Shown here in pieces: positions 59,544 through 64,000 of a DNA stretch of 64,000 nt (within the stretch, counting starts at the first letter, position 1; each line of letters opens with the position of its first letter). The position numbers and the translations under genes are program-made. The notes beneath the pieces were generated by a model. That model was not told where the DNA came from, did no database searches, and saw nothing but the letters and a program-made list of their open reading frames with translations. Source of the stretch: Neisseriaceae bacterium HSC-16F19 (GTDB lineage: Bacteria > Pseudomonadota > Gammaproteobacteria > Burkholderiales > Neisseriaceae); assembly GCF_024171525.1 (NCBI RefSeq), contig NZ_JALJZY010000008.1, forward strand, positions 1 through 64,000, given 5' to 3'.

Positions 59544-59849
59544 ATGACCAAATCCGAGTTAATGATCCGTCTGGCCGAGGTGTATCTGGCCAGTAAGCAC
59601 ACGCAGTTGGCAGCCAAAGACGTGGAGCAGAGCGTGAAAGTGTTGGTGGATACCATGACCCGTGCCCTGGCACGCGGCCAGCGTATCGAAATCCGCGGTT
59701 TCGGCAGCTTTGATTTGAACCACCGTCCGGCCCGTATCGGCCGCAATCCCAAAACCGGCGAAAAAGTGGACGTACCGGAAAAATACGTACCCCACTTCAA
59801 ACCCGGCAAGGAATTGCGCGAACGCGTGGACAACTCGCTGCAAAAATAA
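59544..59849 (+). CDS. ihfB: integration host factor beta subunit
   Basis: DNA-bending protein that forms a heterodimer with IhfA. The 101 residues include ALARGQRIEIRGFGSFDLNH and the DNA-intercalating beta arm R..RIGRNPKTGEKVDVPEKY. It follows rpsA by five bases, the standard order. IHF is known to help NarL-type activation from distant sites, which is relevant to the far-upstream NarL-like sites in this window. Confidence 0.97.
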   Translation: MTKSELMIRLAEVYLASKHTQLAAKDVEQSVKVLVDTMTRALARGQRIEIRGFGSFDLNHRPARIGRNPKTGEKVDVPEKYVPHFKPGKELRERVDNSLQK

Positions 59850-59862
59850 GCAGGACTTGAAC

Positions 59863-59893
59863 AAAACGCCACTGGTTTCCAGTGGCGTTTTTT
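59863..59893 (+). terminator. rho-independent terminator after ihfB
   Basis: AAAACGCCACTGG and its complement around a TTT loop, with T residues following. Perfect 13-base stem, 13 bases past the stop codon. Confidence 0.92.
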
Positions 59894-59939
59894 GGTATGG
59901 TGCGCGTTTTTTGCTTGATGGCTTTGTTTTCAGGCAGCC

Positions 59940-60003
59940 GTAGCTCGGATACGTGTATCCGACATCATCCTGTCTTGCCGTAGGTCGGCTCTCCGAGCCG
60001 ACA
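59940..60003. repeat. two GTAG palindromes of different classes in the same orientation
   Basis: A GTAGCTCGGATAC-type unit (59940-59964) is followed by a GTAGGTCGGCTC-type unit (59980-60003), both facing right, without inverted partners. Confidence 0.65.
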
Positions 60004-60040
60004 CAAGCCAATCTGTTTAAATGATCATGTTGAGGTGGTG

Positions 60041-60454
60041 ATGATGGTTGGAATTAAGGTTGGTTCAATAGTTGATGAAGTTGGCTCAGCCTCGTTTTTG
60101 AATTGCTTTTTCTCCACTGTTACCGCGTTGTTGGAGGATGGTAAAAGAGGCGCACGCTTTCCTATTTTGTCTTGTTTTTACCAAGGCTATGTTCATGCAA
60201 ATAAGGTTGGGCACCTTCTCGGTGAGGTGAGGGTGGTCAGAGATGAGTTGAAAAAATACCCGCCGACTGCTGTTGTTTGGGACTTGGATGATAGGAGCGT
60301 ACTTCCCCCTTGGGGTGGGAATATTAGTGCTGACATCAAATCTATGGCAGATTACTTTGTGACAAGCACAGGAAGGGATCTTTTTGATCTGATGTTTGAG
60401 GCGCTTGATGAAGCTTGTGAAAAAAATATTGATGTGACGATTGTCGATTATTGA
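60041..60454 (+). CDS. Imm70-type immunity protein, probably horizontally acquired
   Basis: A 137-residue protein that matches the Imm70 pattern: GIKVGSIVDEVGSASFLNCF at the start, AVVWDLDDRSVLPPWGGNIS near 79-98 and ADYFVTSTGRDLFDLMFEA after it. Imm70 proteins are immunity proteins of polymorphic toxin systems; no toxin is nearby. The gene is clearly richer in A+T than its neighbours, with different codon use, which suggests transfer. ATG at 60041 follows TGAGGTGGTG; ATG at 60044 is an equal alternative. Confidence 0.78.
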   Translation: MMVGIKVGSIVDEVGSASFLNCFFSTVTALLEDGKRGARFPILSCFYQGYVHANKVGHLLGEVRVVRDELKKYPPTAVVWDLDDRSVLPPWGGNISADIKSMADYFVTSTGRDLFDLMFEALDEACEKNIDVTIVDY

Positions 60455-60518
60455 TTTTACAGTCTTATTGATAAGTGATTTTTATATAAGTTGTTTTGTT
60501 TTTGATGTATGAGCAGCA

Positions 60519-60643
60519 GTAGGTCGGATACTTGTATCCGACATCCGTCCGGCTTGCCGAAGCCTTGATAACACACGACCGTAGGTCGGCTCACCGAGCC
60601 GACGCAAACCAACCCTCAAAGTCGGCTCGGAGAGCCGACCTAC
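60519..60643. repeat. cluster of three GTAG palindromes
   Basis: A GTAGGTCGGATAC unit (60519-60543), then a GTAGGTCGGCTCACC unit (60581-60603) with its inverted partner (60621-60643). The cluster fills most of the gap before zapE and is followed by an uptake sequence. Confidence 0.7.
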
Positions 60644-60711
60644 CCATTATGGAAGGGTTTCAGGCAGCCTTTTTAAATTGTGATAACACCACACCCCAAC
60701 CGGAAACCACC

Positions 60712-61854
60712 GTGACCCAAACCACGCCCGTTTTTATCCCGCCCGATTTCAGCAACCACAGCCCCGCGAGCTGGTATCAGGCCGCCACCGAAACACCCGG
60801 CTTTATTGCCGACCCGGCGCAGGCCCGTGCCATCAAACTCTTGGAGGCGCTGTGGCTGGAACTGATGATGTTCAAGCGCAAGCGCAACCGTTTTCTCGGC
60901 CGCAGCCTGCGCTCGCCGCAAGCCCCCAAAGGTCTGTATTTCTACGGCGGCGTCGGCCGCGGCAAAAGTTTTCTGATGGACGCCTTTTACGGCTGCCTGC
61001 CCTATAAACGCAAACGCCGCGTGCATTTCCACGCCTTTATGGCCGAAGTGCACCGGCGCATGCGCGAACTCAAAAGCGCGGCCAATCCGCTGCGCGAAGT
61101 GGCGCGCGAAATTGCCGTGGAAGTGCGCGTACTGTGTTTTGACGAATTCCACGTCAGCGACATTGCCGACGCCATGATACTCGGCCGCCTGCTCGAAGGT
61201 CTGCTGGAAGAAGGCGTGGTGCTGGTGGCCACCTCCAATTACGCACCGTCGGAATTGTATCCGCAAGGGCAGAACCGCAGCAGCTTTCTGCCCACCATCG
61301 CCCTCATCGAGCGCGAACTGACCGTGCTCAATGTGGACGGCGGCGAAGACTACCGCCTGCGCACCCTCACCGCCGCCGATGTGTTTTATATTCCCGCCAA
61401 TGCGGAGAGCGAAGCCAAGCTGGCGGCGCTTTACCGCAGCATGAATCATGAAGAAGATGCCGTGCCCGACAGCCTCAGCATCCACGGCCGTACTGTGGCG
61501 GTGAAAGGGCATAACGAGCGCGCGGTATGGTTTGATTTTCAGGAACTGTGTGGCGGCCCGCGCTCGCAGGCGGATTATCTGTGGCTGGCAGAACGCTACC
61601 GCGCGGTGTTTGTCTCCGGCCTGCCCAAAATGAGCGCCGCCGAACGCGCCGAGGCCCGCCGCCTCACCTGGCTCATCGACGTGCTTTATGATTACCGCGT
61701 CAAATTGTGCGCCAGCAGCGAAGTGGTGGCGGACGAACTCTATACCGAAGGTGATTTCGCCGCCGAATTCGCCCGCACCGCCAGCCGTCTGACCGAAATG
61801 CAGTCACAGGCTTATCTGGCCTTGCCGCATCTGACTTTGGACGGCAAACATTGA
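60712..61854 (+). CDS. zapE: cell division ATPase ZapE (AFG1 family)
   Basis: Membrane-associated ATPase tied to Z-ring stability at constriction, especially under low oxygen in E. coli. The 380 residues show Walker A GGVGRGKS (79-86), Walker B VRVLCFDEFHVSDIADA, and RAVWFDFQELCGGPRSQADY, which are AFG1 signatures. GTG at 60712 follows GGAAACCACC and gives the usual length. The open frame extends 180 bases upstream, but that part is palindrome and uptake-sequence DNA. Confidence 0.92.
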   Translation: MTQTTPVFIPPDFSNHSPASWYQAATETPGFIADPAQARAIKLLEALWLELMMFKRKRNRFLGRSLRSPQAPKGLYFYGGVGRGKSFLMDAFYGCLPYKRKRRVHFHAFMAEVHRRMRELKSAANPLREVAREIAVEVRVLCFDEFHVSDIADAMILGRLLEGLLEEGVVLVATSNYAPSELYPQGQNRSSFLPTIALIERELTVLNVDGGEDYRLRTLTAADVFYIPANAESEAKLAALYRSMNHEEDAVPDSLSIHGRTVAVKGHNERAVWFDFQELCGGPRSQADYLWLAERYRAVFVSGLPKMSAAERAEARRLTWLIDVLYDYRVKLCASSEVVADELYTEGDFAAEFARTASRLTEMQSQAYLALPHLTLDGKH

Positions 61855-61868
61855 GTGCTGACAGGGTC

Positions 61869-61902
61869 AAAAGGCTGCCTGAAAAGTTTCAGGCAGCCTT
61901 TT
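61869..61902. terminator. inverted uptake-sequence terminator after zapE
   Basis: AAAAGGCTGCCTGAAA and its complement around AG give a 16-base stem with T residues at the end, between convergent genes. Confidence 0.8.
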
Positions 61903-62009
61903 AACAAATATCCATAAAATCAGCCGCTGCGGATGATGCAGCGGCTGTTGGCTTTTTCGGTGCGTGCGTTGCTGCAATGGTGTGTGCGGATGCAGGTAAA
62001 GCTCTGCAC

Positions 62010-62705
62010 TTAGCGGATGCTGAGTTTGATATTGCCGACACCGGCAATCGAGCCTTCCAGTACATCGCCGCTTTTCACCGCGCCCACGTCTTCGGGGGTG
62101 CCGGTGTAAATCAGGTCGCCGGCTTGCAGGTGGTAGAAGCGGGACAGGTGGGCGATGATTTCGGGGAGTTGCCAAATCATCCGCTTCAGGTCCGACTGCT
62201 GCACGGTTTGGCCGTTAACGCGCAATTCGATAGCACCTTCGTGGATGGTGCCGCAGTCTTGTTTGCGCACAATCGGCGAGAGCACGGCAGACTGCTCAAA
62301 GTTTTTGCCCAAATCCCACGGGTGGCCTTTTTCACGTGCCTTGAACTGCAAATCGCGGCGGGACATGTCCAGACCGCAGGCATAGCCGTAAATCAGGCTT
62401 TCGGCCTCGGCTTCGGGGACTTCAAAACCGGCTTGGCCGATGGCGGCCACAAATTCCATTTCGTGATGGTAGTTGGCGGTTTGCGGCGGATAGTCTATGG
62501 TGCTGCCGCTGGGCACATAGGCGGACGCGTCTTTCAAAAAGTAAAACGGTTCCTGGGTGCTTTTATCCACGCGCACGCCCATTTCGGCGGCGTGGGCGTG
62601 GTAGTTGCGGCCGACGCAGAAAATGCGCCGGATGGGAAATTTGGCCTTGCTGCCGGCAATATCGGCCAAAACGGGGCGCGGGGCGGGAAATACGGTGGCA
62701 CTCAT
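62010..62705 (-). CDS. fumarylacetoacetate hydrolase family protein (YcgM-like acylpyruvase)
   Basis: Mg-dependent C-C hydrolase or isomerase of the FAH family; relatives such as YcgM/FAHD1 cleave acylpyruvates or decarboxylate oxaloacetate. The 231 residues contain FCVGRNYHAHAAEMG near 29-43, HHEMEFVAAIG with the metal-binding acidic residues, and GDLIYTGTPEDVGAVKSGDV near 196-215. The ATG at 62705 follows ATAAGGAGTATTTTG. Substrate not determinable. Confidence 0.88.
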   Translation of the reverse strand: MSATVFPAPRPVLADIAGSKAKFPIRRIFCVGRNYHAHAAEMGVRVDKSTQEPFYFLKDASAYVPSGSTIDYPPQTANYHHEMEFVAAIGQAGFEVPEAEAESLIYGYACGLDMSRRDLQFKAREKGHPWDLGKNFEQSAVLSPIVRKQDCGTIHEGAIELRVNGQTVQQSDLKRMIWQLPEIIAHLSRFYHLQAGDLIYTGTPEDVGAVKSGDVLEGSIAGVGNIKLSIR

Positions 62706-62814
62706 CAAAATACTCCTTATGCCAAGTCAGATTAAAATACCAATGAAAGCTGCCTGAAAACAGGCTGCCCGAATATCTTTAAACCAATCCATCATCATCT
62801 CGCTGCGTTGCCTC

Positions 62815-62891
62815 ATCAGATCTGAAAAGAGCCGCTTTAGGAAATCACCGTATGGCGGCAACGCGGTATCGTTCTGTGTCAAATAACTATA
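62815..62891. mobile_element. degenerate, partial Correia-type element
   Basis: Keeps the right end (GCAACGCGGTATCGTTCTG, then TCAAATAACTATA) and a GCCGCTTTAGGAAATC remnant of the central block. The left terminus was not recognised. Confidence 0.45.
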
Positions 62892-63052
62892 CTTGTGCCG
62901 GGCAGTCATGTATATCTGCCGCCAAGCCGCCGGTTGCCTAAATATTCAAGCGGTCCGACAAGCCGAAACACGGACTTCTATTGTAAAATCGCGGCCGGTC
63001 ATGCAGCTGCGGACGGGAAGTGCCCGTGCGTGCTGTTCATCAATATGAATGA

Positions 63053-63087
63053 GGCTGCCTGAAGTACCCGCCGGTTTTCAGGCAGCC
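63053..63087 (+). terminator. inverted uptake-sequence stem in the lgt leader
   Basis: GGCTGCCTGAA and its complement enclose 13 bases, ending 14 bases before the lgt start codon and next to its Shine-Dalgarno. No T tract follows, so a leader structure is more likely than a terminator. Confidence 0.4.
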
Positions 63088-63101
63088 CGGAAAGAGAATT
63101 T

Positions 63102-63968
63102 ATGTGGATACACCCCCAATTCGACCCGGTTGCCCTCAGCCTGGGGCCTATCGCCATCCGCTGGTACGCGCTCAGCTATATTGTCGGCTTTGTGCTGTTT
63201 ATCTGGCTGGGGCGCTACCGCATCCGCCGCAATGAAGGCGGAGTATGGACCAAAGACATGCTGGACGACTTCCTCACCTGGGGTATCTTGGGGGTGATTG
63301 CGGGCGGCCGTTTGGGTTTTATCCTGTTTTACCAGCCCGCTTATTATTTCAGTCACCCCATGGAAATGCTCAAGGTGTGGGAGGGCGGTATGTCTTTTCA
63401 CGGCGGTTTTCTGGGGGTACTGGCGGCCATGTGGCTGTTTGCCCGCAAATACAGGCTGGGGTTTTGGGAAGTGGCCGATTTTGTCGCACCGTTGGTGCCC
63501 TTGGGCATTGCCGTAGTGCGTTTCGGCGGTAATTTTGTCAATGGCGAATTGTGGGGCCGCTTAACCCGCAGCGATGCCTTTTGGGCTATGGGCTTTCCGC
63601 AGGCGCGCGAGGCCGATGCCGCTGCCGTGGCGGCTGACCCGGCGCGCTGGCAGGCGGTGTGGCAGCAGTTTCAGGTATTGCCGCGCCATCCTTCGCAGTT
63701 GTATCAGGCTGCTTTGGAAGGTTTGGCACTGTTTGTGGCGGTGTGGCTGTTTTCGCGGCACCCGCGTCCCACAGGACAGGTGGCCATGGTCTTTCTCGGC
63801 GGCTACGGCCTGTGCCGCTTTATTGCCGAATTTGCCCGTGAGCCGGATGCCCACCTCGGTTTGCTGGCCATGAGTTTGTCTATGGGCCAGTGGCTGAGCC
63901 TGCCGATGATGATTGCGGGCGTGGCCGGTTTTGTGTATTTCGGACGTGCCCGCAAAACGGCCGCATAA
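63102..63968 (+). CDS. lgt: prolipoprotein diacylglyceryl transferase
   Basis: Transfers diacylglycerol from phosphatidylglycerol to the lipobox cysteine of prelipoproteins, the first step of lipoprotein maturation in the inner membrane. The 288 residues have seven membrane spans, catalytic His100 in MSFHGGFLG and Arg140 and Asn144 in VVRFGGNFVNGELWGR, which match E. coli His103, Arg143 and Asn146. The start follows GGAAAGAGAATTT. Its clients here include the TbpB-like protein, LptE and the META lipoprotein. Confidence 0.97.
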   Translation: MWIHPQFDPVALSLGPIAIRWYALSYIVGFVLFIWLGRYRIRRNEGGVWTKDMLDDFLTWGILGVIAGGRLGFILFYQPAYYFSHPMEMLKVWEGGMSFHGGFLGVLAAMWLFARKYRLGFWEVADFVAPLVPLGIAVVRFGGNFVNGELWGRLTRSDAFWAMGFPQAREADAAAVAADPARWQAVWQQFQVLPRHPSQLYQAALEGLALFVAVWLFSRHPRPTGQVAMVFLGGYGLCRFIAEFAREPDAHLGLLAMSLSMGQWLSLPMMIAGVAGFVYFGRARKTAA

Positions 63969-64000
63969 GCACGATTGGTTATCAAAAGGCTGCCTGAAAC

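Larger units (their letters stand above)
62709..63101. other. intergenic region before lgt with a decayed Correia element
   Basis: No gene. Uptake-type words lie at 62747-62768. A decayed Correia-type right end, CAACGCGGTATCGTTCTGTG through CAAATAACTATA, is at about 62859-62891, with weaker similarity back to about 62795. An inverted uptake pair precedes lgt. Confidence 0.5.

Noticed and set aside
60532..60711. N-terminal extension of zapE
   Set aside because: It consists of palindrome and uptake-sequence DNA; the GTG at 60712 has a Shine-Dalgarno and gives the family length.

Overview
The window is chromosomal DNA of a nitrate-respiring, rod-forming member of the Neisseriaceae (Betaproteobacteria). 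The evidence is pervasive copies of the 12-mer AGGCTGCCTGAA and its complement (a DNA-uptake-sequence dialect of the family), Correia-type small inverted-repeat elements, GTAG-headed extragenic palindromes in inverted pairs, and neisserial gene orders such as cmk-rpsA-ihfB and mreBCD-mrdA-rodA. This dialect is the one I associate with Simonsiella-type relatives. The high G+C of the genes argues against S. muelleri itself, so I do not name a species.

Layout. 1-1.1 kb: ribH and an orphan Imm33-type gene. 1.3-7.6 kb (minus strand): an iron-piracy locus with a TbpB-like surface lipoprotein, a TbpA-type TonB receptor broken at an A9 tract, and the Slam exporter. 7.6-8.35 kb: an AT-rich gap holding a decayed Correia element and palindromic operators. 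8.35-11.4 kb: a class III aminotransferase and methylmalonate-semialdehyde dehydrogenase. 11.5-17.7 kb (minus): a LysE exporter and the cell-elongation operon mreB-mreC-mreD-mrdA-rodA. 18-28.5 kb (plus): gatC, gatA and gatB spread among unrelated genes (TRIC channel, PQQ sugar dehydrogenase, HutD, DUF4850, a zeta-toxin-like kinase with a small partner), then lptE and holA. 28.6-31.5 kb (minus): a SUKH-type protein, serS and a SanA-like protein.

31.6-51.6 kb is the functional core, a molybdenum and nitrate-respiration block: molbindin, modA, modB, a shortened modC, narG-cupin-narH-narJ-narI, the narX-narL sensor pair, a second molbindin, a hemerythrin-type iron-repair protein and two NarK transporters. 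Molybdate enters through ModABC, is buffered by the two Mop proteins and feeds the NarG cofactor. NarK1/NarK2 move nitrate and nitrite, and NarXL senses them. Very similar 7-2-7 palindromes lie upstream of narG, narX and narK1 and are good NarL operator candidates.

51.6-64 kb: a MetY-type sulfhydrylase, a META/HslJ lipoprotein, an ArsA-like ATPase with a small CC-ending protein and CstA, then cmk-rpsA-ihfB, an AT-rich Imm70-type orphan immunity gene, zapE, an FAH-family hydrolase and lgt. No rRNA, tRNA, prophage, IS transposase or CRISPR array was seen. Accessory content is mostly small repeats and orphan immunity or antitoxin-like genes.
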